A stretch of DNA of 64,000 nucleotides from Polymorphospora lycopeni (GCF_042237075.1 NZ_JBCGDC010000018.1:20009-84008), one strand, 5' to 3'; shown: positions 23,647 through 32,661, counted from the first letter of the stretch. Numbers and translations: made by a program. Notes: generated by a model not told the origin, from the sequence alone.

Positions 23647-23985
23647 ATGCGCCGTACGGCGTTGACGCTGTTCGTGGTCGCGGCGATCGCGGAGGCGATC
23701 TCCTGGCTGGCCCTGCTCGCCGGCATGGCGGCCAAGTACGGCCCGCCGCAGAACGAGATCGGGGTGCAGATCTTCGGCCCGATCCACGGCGGGCTGTTCA
23801 TGGTCTACGTCGCCCTGGTGCTGGTGGTGTCGCGGCTGAACCGGTGGAGTTGGCCGGCGACGCTCGTGGCGCTGGCCTGCGCGGTGCCGCCGTTCGCCAC
23901 GCTGGTGTTCGAGCGGTGGGCGCAGCGGCGTGGGATGCTGCGCGCCGGGCGTGAGCCCGAACCCGCCCCGGCACCGGCCGGCTGA
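23647..23985 (+). CDS. DUF3817 small integral membrane protein
   Basis: 112 residues, ATG with GGGAGG six nt upstream. Three hydrophobic segments with family features: EAISWLALLAGMAAKYG, IFGPIHGGLFMVYVALV and a third helix near WPATLVALACAVPPFATL. A TAGGAT -10-like box lies at 23611-23616. The Pro/Ala tail is not conserved. Family function is unknown. Confidence 0.85.
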   Translation: MRRTALTLFVVAAIAEAISWLALLAGMAAKYGPPQNEIGVQIFGPIHGGLFMVYVALVLVVSRLNRWSWPATLVALACAVPPFATLVFERWAQRRGMLRAGREPEPAPAPAG

Positions 23986-24025
23986 GCGGCCGGTTGCGAC
24001 GCCGCCGGCTCCGGCCGCGTGGCTG

Positions 24026-24571
24026 TCAGCGGGTGAGGGTGCAGGCGGCCACCGCGCCGACCAGCATCAGCCCGAGGATGGCCTGCAGCACCAGCGCCGG
24101 CCCCAGGTGCGACCAGACGGTCGGGATCCGCGGGGTCAGCAGTTGGCCGGTGGTCAGGTTGACGATCCGTTCCACCCGCGGCGGCAGGTCGCCGTCCTTC
24201 TGCCGGCGTACGGTCACCTGGATGTGGTCGGCCGGTTCCAGGGCGCTCTGCGGCAGGTGGCCGTGGATCTCGACCTCGTGCAGGACGCCGTCGCCGTCGC
24301 GCATCCGCAGCGGCGTGACCAGGAACTCCGGTCCCTTACGCAGCTGCTTCCAGCGCCGCCGGGTGCCGGCGCGGCCGGTGCCGGCCTGGAGCACCGACTT
24401 GACCAGCAGCGCCGCCATCTGGGCGACGCCGGCGGCGGCGAGGACCGCCATCAGCACGGGCTGGCCGACCTTGATCTCGCGGGCGTAGCCGGGGTTGAGC
24501 CGGCTGACCCGGCCGGTGACGATCCGGGCGCGGGGATGCACCACACGTTCGGGAAAGAGTTCCCTGTCCAT
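24026..24571 (-). CDS. Conserved hypothetical protein with two membrane segments
   Basis: 181 residues from the ATG at 24571, preceded by a G-rich tract that can serve as ribosome site. Hydrophobic segments lie near 35-60 (PVLMAVLAAAGVAQMAALLV) and at the C-terminus (LGPALVLQAILGLMLVGAVA). The middle contains HEVEIHGHLPQSALEPADHIQVTVRRQKDG, which looks like a small beta domain. I do not recognise the family. Transcribed away from the BaeRF-like gene. Confidence 0.6.
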   Translation of the reverse strand: MDRELFPERVVHPRARIVTGRVSRLNPGYAREIKVGQPVLMAVLAAAGVAQMAALLVKSVLQAGTGRAGTRRRWKQLRKGPEFLVTPLRMRDGDGVLHEVEIHGHLPQSALEPADHIQVTVRRQKDGDLPPRVERIVNLTTGQLLTPRIPTVWSHLGPALVLQAILGLMLVGAVAACTLTR

Positions 24572-24751
24572 CCCGCCCCCCCCAAGCATCGGTCGGCCGC
24601 TTCGCCGGTCGGCGACCACCCGTCGGACCGCCGCCGTCACCAGCTATCGCTAGCACCCAGCGTCCGCGATCCCTTACGGATTGTATCGATCGGTGTGGGT
24701 GAATGGAATGAATGAATTCCGCTCATGTTCCGGTGACAGGCCGTCCGGCGC

Positions 24752-24757
24752 GGGTAT
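24752..24757 (+). promoter_or_regulatory. Possible SigB-type -10 element GGGTAT
   Basis: GGGTAT matches the -10 consensus of actinobacterial stress sigma factors and lies 28 nt before the ATG at 24786. A GTTC at 24727 is too far for a standard -35 and GGTGAC at 24732 is a weak one, so only the -10 is persuasive. A SigB/F-like gene lies 3 kb downstream. Confidence 0.3.
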
Positions 24758-24785
24758 GCCGCTCCCAGACGGAGAGGGGTTGACC

Positions 24786-25910
24786 ATGGACCTGTCGTTC
24801 CTGCAGCCGATCTACGCCCGCCCCGGGCCGTGGGCCTCGGTCTACCTGGACGCCTCCCGTAACACCGAGGACGGCGCGATCAGCTTCGAACTGCGCTGGC
24901 GGGGCCAGCGTGAGCAGCTCGAGGCCGCCGGAGCCCCGGCCCACACCGTCCGCGCCCTCGAACGCGCCGTACTCGGACACTCGCCCCGTACCGGCACGTA
25001 CGGCATCGCCGCGTTCGCCGCCGACGGCGAGGTCGCCCTCCTGCAGTACCTGCCCGCCCCGCCCCGCGTCGACCTGGCCGCGTACGCCCCGCTGCCGCAC
25101 GCCATGCCCGCCGTCGCCGGCCGCGGCGAGGAGGTCGCCTGGCTGCGCGTCGTCGCCGACCGCACCGGCGCCAGCGTCGACGGCGTACACAGCGGCTCCC
25201 TCGCCCGGCGCGCCCAGATCCGGGGCAGCGAGAGCTACCCCATCCGGCGGGTCAAGCCCGGCGGCTGGGCCCAGTCCCGCTTCCAGCGCGAGGCGGTCAC
25301 CGTCTGGAAGCGCAACGCCGGGGACAGCGCCGCCGCGACGGCCGAACTCGCCGGAACCGTCGGCGCCGAGGTCGTCGTCGTCGGCGGCGACCCGCAGGCC
25401 CGCCGGATGCTGGTCGACCAGCTCCCGGCCTACTGGCGCAGCCGGGTCGTGGAGACCGACATCGGCTCCCGGGCCCCCGGCGGCGATCGCGGCCACCTCG
25501 ACGACATCACCATCCAGGCCGTCGCCGACATCGCCGAGCGGCACACCACCGACGCCCTCGACCGGTACGGCGTACAGCAGGAGGCCGCCACCGGCCTGAC
25601 CGCCGTCGTCGACGCCCTCCAGCGGGCCCAGGTCGACACGCTCCTGCTGGTCGACGACCCGTCCTCGACCGCCCGGCTCTGGATCGGCCCCGAACCGACC
25701 CAGATCGCCACCGACGCCAACCGGCTGCGGCAGATGGCCGTCGCCGACCCCGTCCAGGTACGCGCCGACGCCGCCCTGGTCCGTGCCCTCGCCGGCACCG
25801 ACGCCGACCTGGTGCTCGTCGACCCCGACGAGGCACCCCTCGACGACGGCCTCGGCGCCGTCCTGCGCTACGTCGACGCCAGCACCTCCACGGTCCACCA
25901 GCGGCCGTGA
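24786..25910 (+). CDS. BaeRF family 2 / Vms1-like peptidyl-tRNA hydrolase domain protein
   Basis: 374 residues; ATG chosen because GAGAGGGG lies upstream. The protein begins MDLSFLQPIYARPGPWASVYLD and continues through RRAQIRGSESYPIRRVKPGGW and WKRNAGDSAAATAEL, the pattern of actinobacterial Rv2629-like proteins assigned to bacterial archaeo-eukaryotic release-factor-1 homologues. These are related to Vms1/ANKZF1 and eRF1, which release peptides from stalled ribosomes. The catalytic glutamine loop cannot be placed with certainty, so a hydrolase role is inference. It stands alone in its transcription unit, possibly stress-controlled. Confidence 0.75.
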   Translation: MDLSFLQPIYARPGPWASVYLDASRNTEDGAISFELRWRGQREQLEAAGAPAHTVRALERAVLGHSPRTGTYGIAAFAADGEVALLQYLPAPPRVDLAAYAPLPHAMPAVAGRGEEVAWLRVVADRTGASVDGVHSGSLARRAQIRGSESYPIRRVKPGGWAQSRFQREAVTVWKRNAGDSAAATAELAGTVGAEVVVVGGDPQARRMLVDQLPAYWRSRVVETDIGSRAPGGDRGHLDDITIQAVADIAERHTTDALDRYGVQQEAATGLTAVVDALQRAQVDTLLLVDDPSSTARLWIGPEPTQIATDANRLRQMAVADPVQVRADAALVRALAGTDADLVLVDPDEAPLDDGLGAVLRYVDASTSTVHQRP

Positions 25911-26072
25911 CGACCCGCCCCGGCCGGCCCACCCACCCGGTCGGCCGGGCCCGCCCACCACCCGCGTCGCCCCGCGAATGCCGGAACGTGCCGAACCGGA
26001 CCCGGAACGTTTGAAGTCCGGTCCGACGGGAAGCCGCGCCGCGACAGGAGCGCGAGGAGAGGCGGGCACCCG

Positions 26073-27485
26073 GTGCGGGAGATGCAGGACTGGCTGGTCA
26101 CCGGCGGCCCACCGGAACCGGAACGGGTGATGGCGCCCGACAGCACCAGCCGGGTGCTGCTGGCCGCCACGTCCCGGGCACTACGCGGCCGGGACTGCGC
26201 CGACCTGGCGTACCTGCCGCTGCTGACCCGCTTCCGGGGCGCCCCCGAACCGGTGCGCCGGGCCGCGGTCGCCCGCGCCGGCACCCGCGCCGCCCTGGCC
26301 CCGCCACAGGTCGCCGAGGTCGACGTCGAGGCGGTTGCCCGCTGGATCGTCGACCACTACCCGCGCCGCGACTACCCCGGCGTCGTCATCGGCTCACCCC
26401 ACGGGGCGGCCGTACACCTCGCGACCGCGCTCGGCGTGCCATGGCTGCCCGCCGGGTTCGAGATCTCCGTACAGTGGCCCGGCGGCGCCGTCGACGACCC
26501 CGCCCGCGCGCTGGCCCACGGCTCCCGGGTCGCCCCCGGCCTGCTCGCCGCCAACCCCGCGGCCATCGCCGTACGGCAGGTGCACGACCCCGCCGGCCGT
26601 GGCGTGCTCGCCGGCGCCACCCTCACCCTCTTCGTACGGTGGTCGCGGCTGCCGGACGCCTACCGCGGCTTCCTGCGCGACCGGCTCGCCCCGGCCACCC
26701 CGGTCCTGCTGCTGCGCGACGCCCGGACCTGGCCGGTACTCGACGCCGGCGGCGGGCACACCTTCCAGGTCGGCGCCCCCGGCAGCGGCCTCGACGCCGC
26801 CGAGCTGCGCTGCCACAGCGACCTGTTCGACCGGGTGCTGCGCTCCGTCGGAGGCGACGGGGCACGCTGGGACCCGCCCGCCGCGTCCTGCCCCGACGCG
26901 TACGCCGAACACGGCATCGACCCCGGCCTGGAGACCAGCCTGCGCGACTGGCTGGCCGGCGCCGGCCGCCCCCTGCACCGGGTGCTGTTCACCCGCCCCG
27001 ACGCGCTCAGCGCGGCCACCGCCGACGTCTACCGCCTGTGGTTGCGCGCCGCCGGCAAGAGCGGCGACCGCGCCGTCGTCGAATGCGGGCGGCAGCTCGA
27101 CCCGTGGCAGGTGGTCCGGGCCGGCCTGGTGCCGTACTGGTGCGAGAACGCCACCCGGCGCAGCGTCGCCGGCGCCGAACTGTGGCTCGCCGGCAGCTCG
27201 GCGTTCAGTTCGGTCGACGTACTGCCCGACCCGCCCGGCATGGCGTCACCGGTGCTCGCCGGACTGCCGCAGTGGCGGGCCGCCGCCTCGTTCGGCCGCC
27301 GCCGGGGCGCCGTCGACCGGCTCGCCGCCCGTGGCTACCCCACCTCGGCCGTACCGACCCGGCACGCCACCGAGGTGCTCCGCAACCAGCCGTACGACCT
27401 GCCGGCGCCCCAGCGCCTGCGGATCGTGGACGCGCTGACCGGCCTGCGGGACAGCGGTACGCAACAGGGCCTCCTCATATGCTGA
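26073..27485 (+). CDS. Conserved actinobacterial protein of unknown function
   Basis: 470 residues from a GTG preceded by an A/G-rich GAGGAGAGGCGGG stretch. No signal peptide or membrane segment. Recognisable blocks are VVIGSPHGAAVHLATALGVPWLPAGFEI, VRWSRLPDAYRGFLRDRL and VEFEC-like VVECGRQLDPWQVVRAGLVPYWCENATR. The first resembles an alpha/beta nucleotide- or ester-hydrolase loop (GSPHGAA), but no family is identified. It is followed after 234 bp by the sigma-STAS gene in the same direction. Confidence 0.65.
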   Translation: MREMQDWLVTGGPPEPERVMAPDSTSRVLLAATSRALRGRDCADLAYLPLLTRFRGAPEPVRRAAVARAGTRAALAPPQVAEVDVEAVARWIVDHYPRRDYPGVVIGSPHGAAVHLATALGVPWLPAGFEISVQWPGGAVDDPARALAHGSRVAPGLLAANPAAIAVRQVHDPAGRGVLAGATLTLFVRWSRLPDAYRGFLRDRLAPATPVLLLRDARTWPVLDAGGGHTFQVGAPGSGLDAAELRCHSDLFDRVLRSVGGDGARWDPPAASCPDAYAEHGIDPGLETSLRDWLAGAGRPLHRVLFTRPDALSAATADVYRLWLRAAGKSGDRAVVECGRQLDPWQVVRAGLVPYWCENATRRSVAGAELWLAGSSAFSSVDVLPDPPGMASPVLAGLPQWRAAASFGRRRGAVDRLAARGYPTSAVPTRHATEVLRNQPYDLPAPQRLRIVDALTGLRDSGTQQGLLIC

Positions 27486-27719
27486 CTTGTCGCCGCTTGA
27501 GGTGGTTCCTGGGGGATTTTCTGACTGGCGAAACTTATCTTGGCCCGAATACGACCCCCCGGATCGGGAAGTAGCGTGCTTCATGGGTGGAGCACGGCGG
27601 CCACGGGCCGGTGCTCGAACGCTTAACCCGACGCCAATTCGCTACCAGCCCGGCTGTCGCGGTCTGCCGACTGCCAAGGCGGATCCACGCTGGGCGGGCA
27701 ACCTTTCCAGGGGGCGCGA

Positions 27720-28925
27720 ATGTTCGGAACCACCGCCACGACCGGCACCGTCAAGAGCGGCACCGGCACGGCTCGCACCACCGGCAACGCGGGCACCGGC
27801 ACCACGACCGCACCGCCACCGAACGAACGGGTACTCGAAGACCTCGACAGCGCCGCACTCGCGTACGCGGCCCGCATCGCCGGCCTGCCGCCCAGCGGAC
27901 GCCAGGCCGCCCGCGACGACCTGGTGCGCTTCGCGCTCCCGTTCGCCGGCCGCCTCGCCCGCCGCTACCGCGGCCGCGGCGAACCACTGGAGGACCTCGA
28001 ACAGGTCGCCCGACTCGGCCTCGTCAACGCCGTCGACCGGTACGACCCCGAACGCGGCTCGTTCACCGCCTACGCCGCCATCACCATCGTCGGCGAGATC
28101 AAACGACACTTCCGCGACCGCACCTGGGGCGTGCACGTACCCCGCCGGCTGCGCGACCTCATCCTCGAGGTCGGCCAGACCACGGCCGCCCTCACCAGCG
28201 AACTGTCCCGGGCACCGACGATCGCCGAGGTCGCCGGACGGCTCGACACCCCGCAGGAGGAGATCCTCGCCGCCCTCGAGTCCGCGGCCGGGTACAGCCC
28301 CGCCTCGCTCAACGCACCCGTCGGCGGGGAAAGCTCCGCCGAGTTCGGCGACCTCGTCGGCGAATGGGACAACGACCTCGAATCCGTCGACGACCGGGTC
28401 ACCGTCAGCGGGCTGCTGCACCGGCTGCCGTGGCGCGAACGACGCATCCTCGCCATGCGCTTCTACGGCAACCAGACCCAGGCCGAGATCGCCGCCCGGT
28501 TCGGCATCTCCCAGATGCACGTCTCCCGGCTGCTGTCACGCGCCCTCACCTGGCTCCGGCAGGCGATGCTCAACGAGGCCCCGCCGCCCTGGCACGCCAG
28601 CCCCACCGACACCGACCCGCACGACCTGCGCGTCACCACCCGCCGTACCGGCGACCACGTCGTCGTCGAACTCGGCGGCGAGATCGACCGCGACAACTCG
28701 CACCGGCTCCGGCAGACCGTCGTCGAGGCCGTCACCACCGGCCGGCCCGCCGAGGTCGTCGTCGGACTCGGCGACGTGCCGCTGCTCGACGCCACCGGCA
28801 TAGCGGCACTCTTCGCAGGCCAGGAGGCCGCCCGCAGCACCGGGGTACGGCTACGACTCACCGGCGCCCAGCCGTACGTCCGCCACGCCCTGAACGTCGC
28901 CGGCCTGGCCCGCCTGATGGAGTGA
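27720..28925 (+). CDS. SigB/SigF-type RNA polymerase sigma factor fused to a C-terminal STAS domain
   Basis: 401 residues, ATG with AGGGGGCG upstream. A Thr/Gly-rich leader of ~35 residues precedes sigma-70 regions 2 (FAGRLARRYRGRGEPLEDLE through GSFTAYAAITIVGEIKRHFRD), 3 (APTIAEVAGRL) and 4 (QTQAEIAARFGISQMHVSRL). About residue 305 onward is a STAS domain: VVVELGGEIDRDNSHRL and VPLLDATGIAALFAG. The phospho-site, Ser in most anti-anti-sigma factors (DxSG), is Thr here (DATG). Fusion of sigma factor and antagonist in one chain suggests the sigma carries its own decoy for an anti-sigma kinase; this is inference. Convergent with ctaD across a long inverted repeat. Confidence 0.88.
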   Translation: MFGTTATTGTVKSGTGTARTTGNAGTGTTTAPPPNERVLEDLDSAALAYAARIAGLPPSGRQAARDDLVRFALPFAGRLARRYRGRGEPLEDLEQVARLGLVNAVDRYDPERGSFTAYAAITIVGEIKRHFRDRTWGVHVPRRLRDLILEVGQTTAALTSELSRAPTIAEVAGRLDTPQEEILAALESAAGYSPASLNAPVGGESSAEFGDLVGEWDNDLESVDDRVTVSGLLHRLPWRERRILAMRFYGNQTQAEIAARFGISQMHVSRLLSRALTWLRQAMLNEAPPPWHASPTDTDPHDLRVTTRRTGDHVVVELGGEIDRDNSHRLRQTVVEAVTTGRPAEVVVGLGDVPLLDATGIAALFAGQEAARSTGVRLRLTGAQPYVRHALNVAGLARLME

Positions 28926-28970
28926 GCTTGCTGGCCTCGCTGAGCTTGTTGGTCCTCGCTTCGCTCGGAC

Positions 28971-29563
28971 GGCTCGCTCCGCTTCGCGCCGCCTGAATGC
29001 ACCGTCTTCACCCTGCGGGCATGACGGCTTCGCCGCATGTCCTCGGGCTCCAGACGGTGCGGCGGCGCTCGGTCGACTCGCAACCTGGGTTGCGGTTCAG
29101 GGCTGTCCGTCGCTTGCTTCGCCGAACGTCGCGGGTCCGCGACCGATCGCCCCGGTAGGACCCGCTGGCGCTCACCCTGACCGCCGCAGCGCCGCCCGCA
29201 GCCCTGACCGGAACAAAAGGGACAACCGTCACGGCGACCTCTCGCGGGTACTGCCGGGCGTGACGTTGATCTGAGCGGGAGAGACCCTACCCGCGCCGGA
29301 TAAGGTCCCTCCCGCTCAGATCAACAACGTTCACCGCCCACGATTACGACGAAGTGGACAGTGGCCGCCAGTTGTGCGACGGCGGTCACCACCGAGGACC
29401 CCGGACATCTCGACGAAGCAAGCGACGGACAGGGCTGACCGCGACCAGAGTCGCGAGTCGACCGAGCGCCGCCGCACCGTCTGGAGCCCGAGGACATGCG
29501 GCGAAGCCGTCATGCCCGCAGGGTGAAGACGGTGCACTCAGGCGGCGCGAAGCGGAGCGAGCC
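28971..29563. repeat. Long inverted-repeat structure with 111-bp arms
   Basis: Arms 28971-29081 and 29453-29563 are complementary over 111 bp with one mismatch (28997). Similarity resumes for 19 perfect bases (29103-29121 with 29414-29432). The ~290-bp centre contains its own 61-bp palindrome at 29265-29325. Open frames inside are short and mirror each other, so none is called. It separates the sigma-STAS gene from the convergent ctaD and fills the gene-free interval 28926-29591. Confidence 0.9.
29265..29325. repeat. GATC-bounded palindrome inside the long inverted repeat
   Basis: Arms GTTGATCTGAGCGGGAG and CTCCCGCTCAGATCAAC are perfectly complementary over 17 bp, with a further 4-bp GACC/GGTC match inside. 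GATC to GATC spans 29268-29322 (55 bp). Confidence 0.88.
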
Positions 29564-29591
29564 AGCCTCGCCGGAGGCGAGGCCAGCTAAC

Positions 29592-31595
29592 TCAGTCTTC
29601 TTCTTCGGAGTGGCGGCCGGTGCGCCAGCGTTCGTTGGCGAGCCGACCACCACGGTCCTCACCGCGCAGGTGTTCGTCGGGCTCGCTGGGTTCGAAGTGT
29701 TCGCGGCGTACCTCGTCGGGGTCGGGGACGTTGACGGAGCGGGCGCCGGAGTGCGGGTCGGGGTGCCAGTCGCGGGCGGCGTGGGCGCCGTGGGCGCCTT
29801 CGGCACTGGGTGCGATGTCGGCCGGGGTGGGCCGGGCGGGGTGGAGTTCTTCGGTGATGTCCTGCGGCGGTTTGGTGGACCGCTGCGGGAGGTCGCGGCC
29901 GAGGTCGGCGACGAGTGGGCCGTACTTGGCGTCGAAGGCGGGGCGTTCGGAGCGGATGCGGGGCATCTTGTCGAAGTTGCGCAGCGGCGGCGGGCAGGTG
30001 GTCGCCCATTCCAGCGAGTTGCCGAATCCCCACGGGTCGTAGACGTCGACGGCGCGGCCGAACCGGTACGACTTCCAGACGTTCCAGATGAAGAAGAGGG
30101 TGGAGACGCCGAGGACGAAGGAGCCGATGGTGGAGATGGCGTGCCAGGTGGTGAAGCCGTCGGTGGGCAGGTAGTCGGCGTACCGGCGGGGCATGCCGGC
30201 GGCGCCGAGCCAGTGCTGGATGAGGAAGGTGATGTGGAAGCCGACGAACATGGTCCAGAAGTGGATTTTCCCGAGCCGCTCGTCGAGCATGCGTCCGGTC
30301 ATCTTGGGGAACCAGAAGTAGATGCCGCCGAACGCGGCGAAGACGATCGTGCCGAAGAGCACGTAGTGGAAGTGCGCGACGACGAAGTAGCTGTCGGTCA
30401 CGTGGAAGTCGACCGGCGGGCTGGCCAGCAGCACCCCGGACAGGCCGCCGAGCAGGAAGGTGACCAGGAAGCCGGCGGCGAACAGCATCGGTGTCTCGAA
30501 GGTCAGTTGGCCCTTCCACATGGTGCCGATCCAGTTGAAGAACTTGATCCCGGTGGGTACGGCGATGATGAAGGTGGCGCCGGCGAAGAACGGCAGGAGG
30601 ACCACTCCGGTGGCAAACATGTGGTGTGCCCACACGATCATGGAGTAGGCGAAGATGGCGATGATGGCGAAGACCATGCCCTTGTAGCCGAACAGCGGCT
30701 TGCGGGCGAAGACCGGGATGATCTCGCTGATGATGCCGAAGAACGGCAGCGCGACGATGTAGACCTCGGGGTGGCCGAAGAACCAGAACAGGTGCTGGTA
30801 GAGCACCGGGCCGGCGTGCGACGGGTCGTACACGTGGGCGCCGAGCTGGCGGTCGGCGAACAGGGCGAGCAGGGTCGCGGCCAGGAACGGGAAGACCACG
30901 ATCGCCATGAGCGCGGTGATCAGGATGCTCCAGGTGAACAGCGGCATCCGGAACATCGTCATGCCGGGGGCGCGCAGGATGACGATGGTGGTGATGAGGT
31001 TGACCGAGCCGAGGATGGTGCCGAGGCCGGAGAGCACCAACCCGATGATCCACATACTGGCGGCGGGACCCGGGCTGTGGGCGGAACTGCTGAGCGGCGG
31101 GTACGCGGTCCAGCCGAAGTCCGGGGCACCGCCCGGGGTGAGGAAGCCGCCGACGACGAGCAGCCCGCCGAGCAGGTAGAGCCAGTACGCCAGCGCGTTG
31201 AGCCGGGGGAACGCCACGTCCGGGGCACCCACCTGCAGCGGTACGACGTAGTTGCCGAACCCGAACACCAGCGGGGTGGCGAACAGGAACATCATGATCG
31301 TGCCGTGCTGGGTGAACATCTGGTTGTACTGCTCGGGGGAGAGGAACTGCATCCCGGGCTGACCCAGTTCGGCGCGCATCAGCAGCGCCATTATGCCGGC
31401 GATCAGGAAGAACCCGAACGACGTGATCAGGTAGAGCATCCCGATCTGCTTGGCGTCGGTGGTGCCGAGCAGTTTGGCCAGCGCGGAGCCGCGCGGGCTG
31501 CGCCGTACCGGACCGGGGTAGCCGGTGATGCGGCCCGGCGCCACGATGATCGGTGTCCGGCCGCGCTCCTCGGTCGGCGTCCCCTGCCTGGCCAT
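29592..31595 (-). CDS. ctaD: Cytochrome c oxidase subunit I
   Basis: 667 residues. Catalytic membrane subunit of the aa3-type terminal oxidase. Twelve or so hydrophobic helices; heme and copper ligands are visible in TQHGTIMMFLFATP, LFWFFGHPEVYIVALPFFG (His-Glu-Val-Tyr, including the cross-linked Tyr), VWAHHMFATG and VVAHFHYVLFGTIVFA. The long hydrophilic C-terminal extension of ~110 residues is usual in actinobacteria. The other ctaC/E and qcr genes are not in this window. A STAS-domain gene lies 86 bp upstream in the same direction. Confidence 0.96.
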   Translation of the reverse strand: MARQGTPTEERGRTPIIVAPGRITGYPGPVRRSPRGSALAKLLGTTDAKQIGMLYLITSFGFFLIAGIMALLMRAELGQPGMQFLSPEQYNQMFTQHGTIMMFLFATPLVFGFGNYVVPLQVGAPDVAFPRLNALAYWLYLLGGLLVVGGFLTPGGAPDFGWTAYPPLSSSAHSPGPAASMWIIGLVLSGLGTILGSVNLITTIVILRAPGMTMFRMPLFTWSILITALMAIVVFPFLAATLLALFADRQLGAHVYDPSHAGPVLYQHLFWFFGHPEVYIVALPFFGIISEIIPVFARKPLFGYKGMVFAIIAIFAYSMIVWAHHMFATGVVLLPFFAGATFIIAVPTGIKFFNWIGTMWKGQLTFETPMLFAAGFLVTFLLGGLSGVLLASPPVDFHVTDSYFVVAHFHYVLFGTIVFAAFGGIYFWFPKMTGRMLDERLGKIHFWTMFVGFHITFLIQHWLGAAGMPRRYADYLPTDGFTTWHAISTIGSFVLGVSTLFFIWNVWKSYRFGRAVDVYDPWGFGNSLEWATTCPPPLRNFDKMPRIRSERPAFDAKYGPLVADLGRDLPQRSTKPPQDITEELHPARPTPADIAPSAEGAHGAHAARDWHPDPHSGARSVNVPDPDEVRREHFEPSEPDEHLRGEDRGGRLANERWRTGRHSEEED

Positions 31596-31681
31596 ACGCC
31601 CTCACCCCGTCCACGACCGCGCGAAAAGTCGGCCGTGCCTACCCCTTCGCGGGACGTCGAAACATCCGGGGTGGAAAAAGG

Positions 31682-32035
31682 TCAGGCGGGCGCTATCCGC
31701 GCTCCCGGGCCGTCGCCGTCGGGCGGCAGGCCGAGCAGTTCGGCGACACCGGTGATCCGCAGCACCCGGTCGACGACGGGTTGCGGGTCGCGTACGGCGA
31801 GGGCGGCGCCGCGGGCCAGGGCGGTCGATCGGCCGTCGAGCAGCACGCGTACGCCACTCGAGTCGAGGAACGGCACCTCGGCGAGGTCGACGGTGACCTC
31901 GGTGACGCCAGGCCGGGACAGCGCGGTGGTCAGTTCCTGACCGAGCCGCTCCTCGGTCTCGAGGTCGACGTAGCCGCGCACCCGGACGACCACCCTGCCG
32001 TCGCCGGCGGACTCGGTCCGTACGTCGAGCGCCAT
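31682..32035 (-). CDS. STAS-domain anti-sigma factor antagonist
   Basis: 117 residues; start at 32035 with GGAGG upstream. A single STAS domain: VVVRVRGYVDLETEERLGQEL, VTVDLAEVPFLDSSGVRVLLDG. The DSSG motif carries the Ser that anti-sigma kinases phosphorylate; in the unphosphorylated state such proteins bind the anti-sigma factor and free the sigma factor. No partner kinase is adjacent, but the sigma-STAS fusion 3 kb away is a possible member of the same circuit. Confidence 0.88.
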   Translation of the reverse strand: MALDVRTESAGDGRVVVRVRGYVDLETEERLGQELTTALSRPGVTEVTVDLAEVPFLDSSGVRVLLDGRSTALARGAALAVRDPQPVVDRVLRITGVAELLGLPPDGDGPGARIAPA

Positions 32036-32110
32036 ACCACCCCCACCTCCGCTGCCACCACTGCGGCGACAACCGTACCCATTGGCCTCAAAGGCCATGC
32101 CAGCAGGCGA

Positions 32111-32142
32111 CCGCCGCCTCCCGACGGAGCGGGAGGCGGCGG
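32111..32142 (-). terminator. Hairpin after the DUF4383 gene
   Basis: Perfect 12-bp stem CCGCCGCCTCCC (32111-32122) with GGGAGGCGGCGG (32131-32142) and 8-nt loop, 31 bp past the 3' end of the DUF4383 gene. No U tract follows, as often in GC-rich actinomycetes. Confidence 0.6.
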
Positions 32143-32172
32143 GGTCGTCCGGGCCGGCGCGGCCGGTAGCGG

Positions 32173-32661
32173 TCAGCGGCGGGCCGGTGGCCGCTGACCG
32201 GCGCCGCGGCTCGAGATCAGGCCCAGGGCGATCAGCCCGACGCCGAGGCCGAGGTGCAGCCAGTTGTCGGCGGTGTTCAGCGGGATGAAGTTCGCCGGGC
32301 TGTCGTAGCTGACGGCGAGCCCGTAGAGCCACAGGATCAGGTAGATCGCACCACCGCCGATCAGGAACGTGCGGGCGGCGGCGGCCGTACGCGACATCGC
32401 CAGCCCGGCGACGCCGAAGGCCAGGTGCACGATGTTGTGCAGTACCGAGGTCTGGAAGATGCCCAGCAGCTTCGCCTCGGAGTGGTGCCCGGCGAACTGC
32501 AGGGCGTGGTAGTCCGTGGTGATGCCCGGTATGAACCCGAGGATCCCGATAATCAGGAAGATTGTGCCGGCCGTGGCCGCGAACGTACGGGCCAACGGTC
32601 GTCCCGTCGTGCTGCGGGCCATCGTGGCCCGGGCAGTCGGGGCACCGCTTCTGCTCACCAT
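32173..32661 (-). CDS. DUF4383 membrane protein
   Basis: 162 residues with four hydrophobic segments: TIFLIIGILGFIPGITTDY, HNIVHLAFGVAGLAMS, FLIGGGAIYLILWLYGLAV and NWLHLGLGVGLIALGLI. The paired His/Asn-containing helices VLHNIVHLAFG and NTADNWLHLGLG are typical of DUF4383. Function unknown; often expressed in stress regulons. Divergent from the ABC exporter. Confidence 0.85.
   Translation of the reverse strand: MVSRSGAPTARATMARSTTGRPLARTFAATAGTIFLIIGILGFIPGITTDYHALQFAGHHSEAKLLGIFQTSVLHNIVHLAFGVAGLAMSRTAAAARTFLIGGGAIYLILWLYGLAVSYDSPANFIPLNTADNWLHLGLGVGLIALGLISSRGAGQRPPARR

Noticed and set aside
28985..29537. Mirror-image short ORFs starting MHRLHPAGM in both arms of the long inverted repeat
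   Set aside because: They follow from the arm duplication, lack ribosome sites and have no conserved domain; kept only as a repeat.
29496..31940. 814-codon open frame antisense to ctaD
   Set aside because: Acidic Gly/Asp/Glu-rich mirror of ctaD codons; the ctaD ligand motifs settle the strand.
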